A DNA stretch of 64,000 nucleotides, from the NCBI RefSeq assembly GCF_045679555.1, contig NC_092115.1, forward strand, positions 39,073,228 through 39,137,227, written 5' to 3'. This DNA comes from Salvelinus alpinus. Its lineage: Eukaryota > Chordata > Actinopteri > Salmoniformes > Salmonidae. The notes below the pieces were generated by a model. The model was not told where the DNA came from. It did not search any database and saw only the letters and a list, made by a program, of their open reading frames with translations. The stretch's first letter is position 1; the number at the start of each line of letters is the position of its first letter. Below, in pieces: positions 55,119 to 64,000 of the stretch. A program made the translations under genes and the position numbers.

Positions 55119-56563
55119 ATTTTAAGCTTTTAACATCTTTGATATAGGGGGCAGCATTTTCACTTTTGGATGAATTGCGTGCCCATAGTGAACTGCCTCA
55201 TACTCTGTCCCAGATGCTAATATATGCATATTATTATTACTATTGGATAGAAAACACTCTGCAGTTTCTAAAACTGTTTGAATGATGTCTGTGAGTATAA
55301 CAGAACTCATATGGCAGGCAAAAACCTGAGAAAAAATCCAAACAGGAAGTGAAAATTCTGAGAGTGGTCGTTGTTAAAGTCATCGCCTATTCAATTCCCT
55401 GTAATATATGGATCTGTTTGCACTTCACATTGCCTTCCACAAGATGTCAACAGTCAGTAGAACGTGGAATGAAGTTTATGCTGTGTTGTGGGACCGGATG
55501 GGAGGGGAATGAGTCAGTGGTCTGGCAGATTGCCAGTTCTTGGTCACGCGCTTTCCTCATGTTGTCGCCTTGCGTTCCATTACTTATACAGACATGAAAG
55601 AATGCTTCGGTTGGAACGTTATTGGATATAAATGATAACAACATCCTGAAGATTGATTCTCTACTAAATTTGACCAGTTTATTCGACCTGGAATATAACT
55701 TTTTGAAGTTTTCGTCCGACGTTTGCCTGCATCTGCGCGAGCGTTTGGAGACGTGTACTACACATGCTAGCAAAATAAGTAATGAACATTATCGAACAGA
55801 ACAACGATTAATCGTGGAACTAGGATTCCTGGCACTGCATTCTGATGAAGATAATCAAAGGTAAGGGAATATTTATGATGAAATTTCGTATTTCTGTTGA
55901 CTCCAACATGGCGGAGAAATGTTGTTAAATCTGAGTGCCGTCTCAGATTATTGCATGGTGTGCTTTTTACGTAAAGTTTAAAAAACAATCTGACACAGCG
56001 GTTGCATTAAGAACAAGTGTATCTTTAATTATATGTAAAACATGTATCTTTCATCAAAGTTTATGAGGAGTATTTCTGTTATTTGACGTGGCTCTCTGTA
56101 ATTACTCCGGATATTTTGGAGGCCTTTCTGAACATGGCACCAATGTAAACCGTGATTTGTGGATATAAATATGCACATTATCGAACAAAACATAAATGTA
56201 TTGTGTAACATGATGTCATATGAGTGTCATCTGATGAAGATGTTCAAAGGTTAGTGATTAATTTTATCTCTATTTCTGGTTTTTGTTACTACTATCTTTT
56301 GCTGGGAAAATGGCTGTGTTTTTCTGTAGTTATGTACTGAGCTAACATAATTGTTTGGTGTGCCTTCCCCGTAAATCCTTTTTGAAATCAGACATCTTGG
56401 CTGGATTCACAACACGTGTAGCTTTAATTTGGTGTCTTTCATGTGTGGTTTCATGAAAGATTGATTTTTATAGTAATATATTGGAAGTTGGTGCGCTACA
56501 TTTTTTCTGGATTTTGGCCAAGTGGGACGCTACCATCCCACCTATCCTAGAGAAGTTAACCGA
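55119..56563 (+). mobile_element. Non-autonomous DNA transposon, copy 2
   Basis: It starts GATATAGGGGGCAGCATTTT and contains the same GTGAACTGCCTCATACTCTG and TTGGATAGAAAACACTCT blocks as copy 1. It ends GTGGGACGCTACCATCCCAC ... CTAGAGAAGTTAA, the inverse of the copy 1 start (AACTTCTTAGG). Internal repeats of ATCTGATGAAGATnnTCAAAG occur near 55,840 and 56,230. A third related piece is at about 56,565-56,710. No ORF; superfamily uncertain. Confidence 0.7.
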
Positions 56564-57008
56564 TATAAGATACTTGTATGTTCATAAATGTTTAATATTA
56601 CGATTATTTATTTGAATTGCGCGCCCTCCAATTCCACAGGATGTTGTTGTCAGGTGTACGCTGACGGGACGCCTAGCACTACAGCACACTTGTACATTTC
56701 CTAAGTGACATTTTTTTACTGAGCAAATGTCAAATTGGCATTTTACCAAATTACCATACGACAGACCACGTATTCACCCTGCACACCCTAATTGACAAAC
56801 AAACAAGGCAAAGACTTCTCATGCTTTTGACTGAATTTGGCATGAGAGCCTGCTATACAAATTGAAGGAAAGCGGTGTTGGGGGATACACATACAACATT
56901 ATAAAATCCATGTACACAAACAGGAAGTGTGCAGTTAAAATTGGCAAAAAACACACATTTCTTTACACAGGGTCGTGGGTTGAGACAGGGATGCAGCTCT
57001 TCAACATA

Positions 57009-58054
57009 CAGTGCATTCGGTAAGTATTCAGACCCCTTGACTTTTTCCACATTTTGTTACGTTACAGCCTTATTCTAAAATGGATTAGGGAGGTGACCAT
57101 GAACCCAATGGTCACCCTGACAGAGCTCCAGAGGTCCTCTGTGGAGATGGGAGCACCTTCCAGAAGGGCACCATCTCTGCAGTACTACACCAATCAGGCC
57201 TTTATGGTAGAGTGGCCAGACGGAATCCACTCCTTAGTAAAAGGCACATGACAGCCCACTTGGAGTTTGCCAAAAGTCACCTAAAGGACTCTCGGGCCAT
57301 GAGAAATAAGATTCTCTGGTCTGATGAAACCAAGATTGAACTCTTTGGCCTGAATGCCAAGTGTTATGTCTGGAGGAAACCTGGCATCATCCCTAAGGTG
57401 AAGCATGGTGGTGGCAGCATCATGCTGTGGGGATGTTTGCAGCAGCAGGGACTGGGCGACTAGTCAGGATTGAGGGAAAGATGAATAGAGCAAAGTACAG
57501 AGAGATCATTGATGAAAACCTGCTCCAGAGCGCTCAAGACCTCAGACTGGGGCAAAGGTTCACCTTCCAACAGGACAACGACCCTAAGCACACAGCCAAG
57601 ATAACGCAGGAGTGGCTTCGGGCCAAAGTCTCTGAATGTCATTGAGTGGCTCAGCCAGTGCCTGGACTTGAACCTGATTGAACATCTCTGGAGAGACCTG
57701 AAAATAGCTGTGCAGCGACGCTCCCCATTCAACCTGACAGAGCTTGAGAGGATCTGCACAGAATAATGGGAGAAACTCCCCAAATAAAGGTGTGCCAAGC
57801 TTGTAGCGTCATACCCTGGAAGACTCGAAACTGTAATCGTTGCCAAAGGTGTTTCAACAAAGGACTGAGTAAAGGGTCTGAATACTTATGTACATGTGAT
57901 ATTTCAGTTTTTTATTTTTAATACATGTTCAAAAATAAGACAATTATAGGGTATTGATGAGAGCAAAAACCAATTTGATCAATTTTAGAATAAGGCTGTA
58001 ATGTAACAACATGTGGAAAAAGCCAAGGTGTCTGAATACTTTCCGAATGCACTG
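57009..58054 (+). mobile_element. Internally deleted Tc1-like element (C-terminal half kept)
   Basis: TA on both sides (57,007-57,008 and 58,055-58,056); ends CAGTGCATTCGGTAAGTATT / ...TACTTTCCGAATGCACTG. The transposase is present from about GREVTMNPMVTLTEL on: NKILWSDETKIELFG (first Asp), [27 protein letters not shown] (second Asp) and, after a shift, PGLEPD/LNLIEHLWRDLK (Glu). The DNA-binding half is deleted right after the terminus. Two frameshifts inactivate it. Confidence 0.9.
57212..57740 (+). pseudogene. Tc1-like transposase catalytic domain, broken
   Basis: Three consecutive frames (57,212-57,463; 57,427-57,645; about 57,640-57,740) carry the DDE-type catalytic domain in order: [23 protein letters not shown], then [16 protein letters not shown], then NLIEHLWRDLKIAVQRR. 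Frameshifts at about 57,460 and 57,640. Confidence 0.88.
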
Positions 58055-59330
58055 TATATATCAACGAATTAGCGAGGCACTAGAACAGTCTGCAGCACCC
58101 ACTTTTACCCTACTAGAATCAGAAGTCAAATGTCTACTGTTTTCTGATGATTTGGTGCTTCTGTCCCCAACCAAGGAGGGCGTAAAGCAGCACCTAGATC
58201 TTATGCACAGAGTCTGTCAGACCTGGGTCCTGACAGTCAATCTCAGCAAGACAAACAATAATGCTGTTCCAAAAACGGTCCAGTTGCCAGGACCACAAAT
58301 ACAAATTCCATCTGGACACCATTGCCCTAGAGCACACAAAAAACTATACCTACCTCGGCCTAAACGTCAGCACCACAGGTAACTTCCACAAAGCTATGAA
58401 CGATCTGAGAGACAAGGCAAGAAGGGCCTTCTTAGCCAATAAAAGGAACATAAAATTCGACATCTCAATTAGGATCTGGTTAAAAATACTTGAATCTGTT
58501 AAATCAGTCATTGCCCTTTATGGTTGTGAGGTCCAGGGTCCGCTCACCAACTAAGAATTCACAAAATGGAATAAACACCAAATAGCATTTTTTTTGCATT
58601 CATAATTCTGCCCAAAAATCCTCTGTGTACAACGTAAAACACAAAATAATGCATGCAGAGCAGAATTAGGCCGATACACGCTAATGATCAAAATCCAGAA
58701 AAGAGACGTTAAATTCTACAACCACCTAAAAGGAAGTGATTCCCAAACCTTCCATAACAAAGCCATCACCTATAGAGAGATTAACCTAGAGAAGAGTCCC
58801 CTAAGCAAGCTGGTCCTGGGGCTCTGTTCACGAACACGAACAGACCCCACAGAGCCCCAGGACAGCAACAGCAACACAATTAGGCCCAACCAAATCATGA
58901 GAAAAGAAAAAGATAATTACCTGACACATTAGAAAGAATTTACCAAAGAACAGAGCAAACTGGAATGCTATTTGACATTAAACAGAGATTACACAGTAAC
59001 AGAATACCTGACCACTGTGACTGACCCAAAATGAAGGAAAGCTTGGCCTTGCTATTGAGAGAGGCCACCATAGACAGACCTGGCTCTGAAGAGAAAACAG
59101 GCTATGGGCACACTGCCCACAAAATGAGGTGGAAACTGAGCTGCACTTCCTAACATCCTGCCAAATCTATGACTGTATTAGAGACACACTTTTCCCTCAG
59201 ACCCAATTTTGATGAACTCCCATATCTATTGGATGAAATACCATAGAGTTCCATCACAGCAGCAAGATGTGTGACCTGTTGCCACAAGAAAAGGGCAACC
59301 AGTGAAGAACAAACACCACTGTAAATACAA
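58055..59330 (+). pseudogene. APE-type LINE: end of RT and C-terminal domain
   Basis: ALEQSAAPTFTLLESEVKCL then LFSDDLVLLSPTKEGVKQH (F-S-D-D in place of FADD at about 58,140), LTVNLSKTN, NYTYLGLNVSTTGNFHKA, ILESVKSVIALYGCEVQGPL. The C-terminal part has KFYNHLKGSDSQTFHNKA, GLCSRTRTDPTEPQDS and a degraded Cys/His block near 59,100-59,170 (LCAHCPQNEVETELHFL-like). Many stops. Confidence 0.82.
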
Positions 59331-59544
59331 CCCATATTTATGTTTATTTATTGTCCCTTTTGTACTTCAACTATTTACACTGCATATAACCCATTCCTTT
59401 GAAACTTATGAGTGTAATATTTCGAGTTAATTTTTGATTATTTCACTTTTGTTTATTATCTATTTCACTTGCTTTGGCAATATGAACCTATCTTTCCCAT
59501 GCCAATAAAGCCCTTCGAATTGAATTGAGAGATGAGGCGTTAGA

Positions 59545-59755
59545 CTGGTTGACCCTCATAATGGCTTTCCCACATCTGTGAGCCATGAGGGAGCACAGAG
59601 GCATCAGTTAGAGGCCTGTTTGGTCTATTAAATGAGCGGTCTTGTTTCTGTCCTTGAGCCAAGGGCTGTTACTGCTAATCTGAATCACATTACTGATCCT
59701 TTGCATATAAAAACAGTGGTTAAAGTGAATGAATTATGCCTCAAGGTGTATTACG
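59545..59755 (+). repeat. Segment duplicated at 60,003-60,318
   Basis: AGACTGGTTGACCCTCATAA, CAGAGGCATCAGTTAGAGGC, GGTCTATTAAATGAGCGGTC, CTAATCTGAATCACATTACT and GCCTCAAGGTGT recur in order at 60,003-60,318. The second copy has an extra CA/TG-bearing stretch. Confidence 0.9.
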
Positions 59756-59757
59756 CC

Positions 59758-59940
59758 CCTCTGTAGCACCTTGCGGTCGGGTGCCTTGCAGTTTCCGTAC
59801 CAAATGGGGATGCAGCCAGTCAAGATGCTCTCAATGTCGCAGCTGTAGCACTTTTTGAGGATATGAGGGACCATGCCAAATCACTTCAGCCTCCTGCGGG
59901 GGAAGAGGCGCTGTCGTGCCTTCAATGTTGCAGCTGTAGA
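59758..59940 (-). pseudogene. LINE C-terminal fragment, minus strand
   Basis: Reverse of the block with KALQRV, GWxGNC and RLKxFGMVPYPQK features: plus strand GCAGTTTCCGTACCAAATGG, GCAGCCAGTCAAGATGCTCT, CCTCCTGCGGGGGAAGAGGC. It lies between the two copies of the local duplication. Confidence 0.8.
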
Positions 59941-60002
59941 GAACAGAAGGTGTGTGTGTGTGTGTATGTGTGTGTGTGTGGATGAGCAAGAGAGAGGAGG
60001 GG

Positions 60003-60317
60003 TCAGACTGGTTGACCCTTGGCTTTCCGACGTCTGTGAGCCCTGAGGGAGCTAGCCACAGGCACCGTCTGAAACCAACACCACAAACAGAAACAGAGGT
60101 TGTGTGTGTGTGTGTGTATGCGTGGGTGCGCGTGTGTGTTTGCTGGGCTGGCGAGAAACTCAGAGGCATCAGTTAGAGGCCTGTTTGGTCTATTAAATGA
60201 GCAGTCCTGCTTCTGTCCTTGTAACATGAGCCAAGGGCTGTTATTGCTAATCTGAATCACATTACTGATCCTTTGCATATAAAAAGAAAGCTGTTACAGT
60301 GAATGACTTCTGCCTCA

Positions 60318-60318
<1 letters not shown>
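60003..60318 (+). repeat. Second copy of the 59,545 segment
   Basis: See 59,545-59,755. Spacing of about 458 bp between equivalent points suggests a tandem duplication. Confidence 0.9.
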
Positions 60319-60450
<132 letters not shown>

Positions 60451-60589
60451 CGTTTGTAACTTCCGTTACGATGGAAACTGAGTAGATTCAAGCTGATAAA
60501 GAGATCTGTCCAATTTATTGTGAGATTAATATAATTGAGACAGGAAAGTGATGTGTGATTTGTGTTGGACTGTTGCTTTGACACACTCT

Positions 60590-60997
60590 TGTGACAACCC
60601 TCCCTCTCTGTCTGCCGAATTCTTTCTTTTTGATCTTGTTTTCCTTATTAGGATGTCGGTGGGCGGAGCTGGGAGGGTCGTCGGCGACATGGGACACACA
60701 TGGGCTCGGGTGTGTCCCGGGATAAATACACCTCTTCACCATTCATTGAGGAGACTCTCTCCATGCAGACACACTGCTAGATTTTGGTTGTGACATTTTG
60801 TTTGTTTGCTTTGGCACCTTTCAACACCCCTCATTATCACATTAATGCACGCAAACACTCACTTACACTACTGATTACTGACTACACACACCATTGTTAA
60901 TTGTATTTAGTTTACTTCAGTTAATAAATATATTTTGTTATTCCTTATCTCCACATTGTCTCCCTTTTTGTTACGGACTTCGAGCCGGTTTGTGACA
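60590..60997 (+). mobile_element. Solo LTR, 408 bp
   Basis: TGTGACAACCCTCCC...CCGGTTTGTGACA with CTCT on both sides (60,586-60,589 and 60,998-61,001). AATAAA at about 60,924. A TATA-like GGGATAAATAC lies at 60,719. No internal region remains. Confidence 0.85.
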
Positions 60998-61001
60998 CTC
61001 T

Positions 61002-61408
61002 ACACGCTTGTATTTGAGACAGTGGCTGGTATAGGAGCTTCAGACTGGTTGCCACACTGTAGAGTGTAAAGGGACATTATCCATTCCTGTCAGAGATAGT
61101 AAATATGTGTGTCCCAGCTTCATCAGTGGTTCTTCTATGCACCTCTCGGCCAAACATCTGTCTATCAATGCATGGATTCACCCATCCATCTTTTCCCATC
61201 AATCTCTACATTGCTTCTCAATTCCTTTCGTTGTCTCTAAATTTTCTCCCTCAATCCATCTGTCTCACCCTCTCATCACTCTCTCCATTGCCTTTCTGTC
61301 GTTCCGTTTTTCATCTCTCTCTCTCTCTTATGCATCTGTTTCTCTTCTTCACTGCTCTACTCATTCTCGTTTCCTCTCTCAATCACTTTCTCTAAGAATG
61401 CACACATA

Positions 61409-61440
<32 letters not shown>

Positions 61441-62365
61441 TTTACATACATTTCCCTCTGAAATGTCGGAATATGTGTATGGACAAAATGGGGCAGGTAA
61501 AGGAATTTGACTGATGAATAAATGCTATGGGATTATAATGATGACAGAACTACGTGAGTTCGTTTTTTGAATTTCGTGGTCGCACATTGAGATTCGTAGT
61601 TGCAAGTACGATTCGCAAATGTGCGATTGAATTTTGCAAGCTTGTATCATGATGTGGAAAGATTTAACAACGTCGCTAACTTGTAACTTGACATTTGAAT
61701 ACATTCAGTAAGATTTGGAAGTGTCATTCATTTTCAGAATTATTACAAATCCATTTGCGAGTATGAATATTCTTCTGTGAATCAAAAAAAACACTTGCAG
61801 ATTTTGAATCTGCACGCTCTGAGTTCTGTCACTGTTGTCATGTTACCAAGAGATTTGTAAGCTTGTAAAACATTTTGTAAGTTTGTAGAAAGATATTTAC
61901 AAGTGAAAATGAGATTTGCGCTCTGGGGGCTGGACCTTTTACTCCTGCCCGATCAGTTCCCTCTGCCAAAACCACAACCGCCTAATCATTGGCTGGATTG
62001 TTCCATCAATCAAATCTCAGGAAGTAGACCCACATGAGCAAGAAAGGGTGAAGTGAATGAAACAAAAACGATCTACTTGAAAGTAATCGTCTTGCTTATG
62101 TGAAATATATTGCTACATTTCACACGAACTCCAGACCAGCCATTGCATTTACAGCCGCAATTGCATTAGCTTACTGGCCAACGACATTCATCGTAGCTTA
62201 ACTAAAAACTGGCTAGCTTTATCAGGCAGCTTTAGATGAGAGGGGAAAACAAAAATATACTGTATGTGATAGTTAGTTAAACCATCTGATTGATGAAGTT
62301 GATTATAAATGCCATTAGCTAGCTAGATAGCTAAATTGAAACTGCTGAGGTAAAGCTAGCAGTCA
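61002..62365. other. Unassigned sequence
   Basis: No gene recognised. CT-rich at 61,180-61,390 and a CA microsatellite at 61,398-61,440. From 61,560 to 61,930 words such as AGATTCGTAGTTGCAAG, GATTTGTAAGCTTGTAA and TTTTGTAAGTTTGTAGA recur loosely, suggesting a degenerate repeat. Confidence 0.45.
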
Positions 62366-63710
62366 ATGCTTATGAACGTGATTGAAGAACGGCGCCGGAG
62401 GAGATGGCTGCCGTTTGCCAATTGTGCTATTTTGTGTGTTTTTTTCGCGTTGTCTGGAACTTCTTTTGTACATAATGTTTCTGGTACCGTCTCTTATGAG
62501 CAAAAAAGAGCTTCTGGATATCAGAACAGCGTTTACTCACCTCGAACTGGACAAAGTTTTTTTTTTAAAGAGTCGGACGCAAAGGATTTACTCCAGATAG
62601 CGGACCAGGCCCAAATCCCCGTCATTCGCATGAAGAAAAGACACTGATACAGGGGACGCAGGTCCGGGTACCTTGTGAGAATTTGTCGGCAAGTTGGTAA
62701 CTCGCCTCCACCATCTGTCCTATTGGCCAATGTGCAATCATTGGAGAATAAACTGGCTATCCTACCAAAGGGACATAAAAAAGTAAAAACTGTTTCACCG
62801 AGTCGTGTCTGAACAACGACATGGATAATATACAGTTGGCTGGTTTTTGCGTGCATCGGCAAGACAGAACAGCTGCCTCCGGTAAGACAAGGGGTGGCAT
62901 TCTGTGTTTATTTGTAAATAACAGCTGGTGCATGAAATCAAATATTTCGGAAGTCTTAAGGTTTTGCTTGCCTGAGTTAGAGAATCTCATGATAAGCTGT
63001 AGACCACTCTATTTACCAAGAGAGTTTTCATCTATATTTTTCGTAGCTGTCTATTTACCACGACAAACCGATGCTGGCACTAAGACCACACTCAACGAGT
63101 TGTATAAAGCCATAAGAAAACAAGAAAATGCTCATCCATAGGCGGTGCTTGTAGTGGCAGGGAAATTTAAATCCATTTTACCTCATTTTTACCAGCATGT
63201 TACATGTGCAACCAGAGGAAAAAAAATAGAGACCACCTTTACTCCACACACAGAGACACGTACAAAGCTCTCCCTCGCAGTCCATTTGGAAAATCTGACC
63301 ATTATTCTATCCTCCTGATTCCTGATTACAAGCAAAAACTAAAGCAGGAAGTACCAGTGACTCGCTCAATACAGAAGTGGTCAGATGACGCAGATGCTAA
63401 GCTACAGGACTGTTTGGTAGCACAGACTTCCTTGCTGTTTATGATATATGCATAGTCACTTTACCCCTATATGTACATACTGTATACATATTACCTCAAC
63501 TACCTCGACTAACCTGTTCCCCCACACATTGACTCGGTACCGGTTCCCCCTGTATATAGCCTCATTATCGTTATTTTATTGTTGCTCTTTTATTTTTTAC
63601 TTTAGTTTATTTAGTCAATATTTGTATTAATTCTTATTTTTCTTAAAACTGCATTGTTGGTTACAATCTTGTAAGTAAGCATTTCACTGTAAGGTCTAGC
63701 TATTAAAAAT
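62366..63710 (+). pseudogene. Internally deleted LINE: endonuclease joined to 3' UTR
   Basis: Starts around GGCGCCGGAGGAGATGGCTG. Frames give SVLLANVQSLENKLAILP (endonuclease N block), DNIQLAGFCVHRQDRTAASG, KTRGGILCLFVNNSWCMKSN, ENLMISCRPLYLPREFSSIF then FVAVYLPRQTDAGTKTTLNEL, then degraded H-Y-S-I-L-L-I-P-D near 63,300. At about 63,440 it passes straight into the LINE 3' UTR (ACCTCAACTACCTCGACTAA, GTAAGCATTTCACTGTAAGG). The reverse transcriptase is missing. Confidence 0.85.
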
Positions 63711-64000
63711 AGTTGGTGTTCCCAGCAGTGAAATTTGAGCAGGGAGGTTAATTTCGTCCTCCTCTCAGCTCTTTTCCTCAGGTTGAAGCACATCCCTAAC
63801 ACCCAGAAAGATGTAAAGAACTTGGGAATATCACAAGGTTATATAGAAACAGATCCATACATGTTATTCTCTACCATGCAGAATTGTCGCTAAACTTGTA
63901 ACTTGGGAAGCTCATTCAATGGTACCGAAGTGGGTGAGTTTTTGCTCAATTTAGACCACAATCACTTGAATGAGGTGTTAGATAAGTGTTGGAACAAAAA
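63711..64000. other. Unassigned sequence
   Basis: Nothing recognised in the last 290 bases. Confidence 0.4.

Larger units (their letters stand above)
46600..59530 (+). mobile_element. APE-type LINE dispersed by nested insertions
   Basis: Plus-strand pieces follow LINE order: 5' region (46,620-46,861), endonuclease (46,800-46,861, 47,238-47,422, 52,310-52,408, 52,665-52,857, 53,060-53,320), RT (about 53,800-54,258, 56,750-57,008, 58,055-58,290) and C-terminus to 59,330. The 3' end is an AATAAA-bearing UTR with a GAATTGAATTGA tail near 59,525. It is interrupted by a solo LTR, a nearly full-length L2-like LINE, a mini-LINE, a HpaI SINE, two or more DNA elements and a Tc1 element. Many stops. 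Clade not assigned; it is neither L2 nor the I-like element. Confidence 0.85.

Overview
This is a vertebrate nuclear window, almost certainly from a salmonid fish (Salmo, Oncorhynchus, Salvelinus or a relative). The support is a HpaI-type tRNA-derived SINE, other salmonid-type tRNA SINEs, many Tc1-like elements, a full-length L2-like LINE, a family of TGTCACG...CGTTACA LTRs, and long CA/CT microsatellites. There are no bacterial features, operons or CRISPR arrays. All family names rest on sequence recognition by eye, not on a search.

Layout. 1-5,000 is low-copy and nearly free of mobile elements, with no recognisable gene. 5,000-12,530 is a transposon stack: a broken Tc1-like element, an ACAGTAC-rich hairpin repeat, an LTR retrotransposon with two LTRs that look identical (6,382-9,165), a degenerate Tc1-like element carrying a copy of the same hairpin unit, and a solo LTR. 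12,736-14,213 holds the only likely host gene: minus-strand exons of an ERICH2-like (glutamate-rich protein 2) gene. 14,361-19,842 is a palindrome with 2.1-kb arms and a 1.2-kb spacer, built from an L1/Tx1-like LINE that already carried a SINE. 21,570-25,354 is a complete but inactivated piggyBac element. 25,540-34,080 holds an old minus-strand I/Nimb-like LINE split by younger insertions. 35,000-46,600 is a mosaic of solo LTRs, SINEs, LINE ends, non-autonomous DNA transposons and microsatellites. 46,600-59,530 is another APE-type LINE pulled apart by nested insertions, including a nearly full-length L2-like LINE with an intact 1,160-codon ORF. 59,530-64,000 has a local duplication, a solo LTR and an internally deleted LINE.

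How the parts relate. There is no pathway here; the history is one of insertion. The strongest unexpected signal is in the LTR family. Seven separate insertions (eight LTRs, counting both LTRs of the complete element) keep an open frame from an ATG just after the AATAAA signal to the last base of the LTR, encoding a conserved 20-26-residue peptide of the type M-(D/N)-T-Y-H-A-A-x-W-S-D...S-S-S-D-E-E...R-Y. Every length difference between insertions is a whole number of codons. In the complete element this frame runs on into an internal ORF, followed by a second ORF of tandem Pro-rich repeats, with no reverse transcriptase or integrase seen. This suggests a non-autonomous retroelement whose protein starts inside the LTR. 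Other notable items are a 2A-like motif in the L2-like LINE, several internally deleted LINEs that kept both ends, and the large palindrome beside the ERICH2-like gene.
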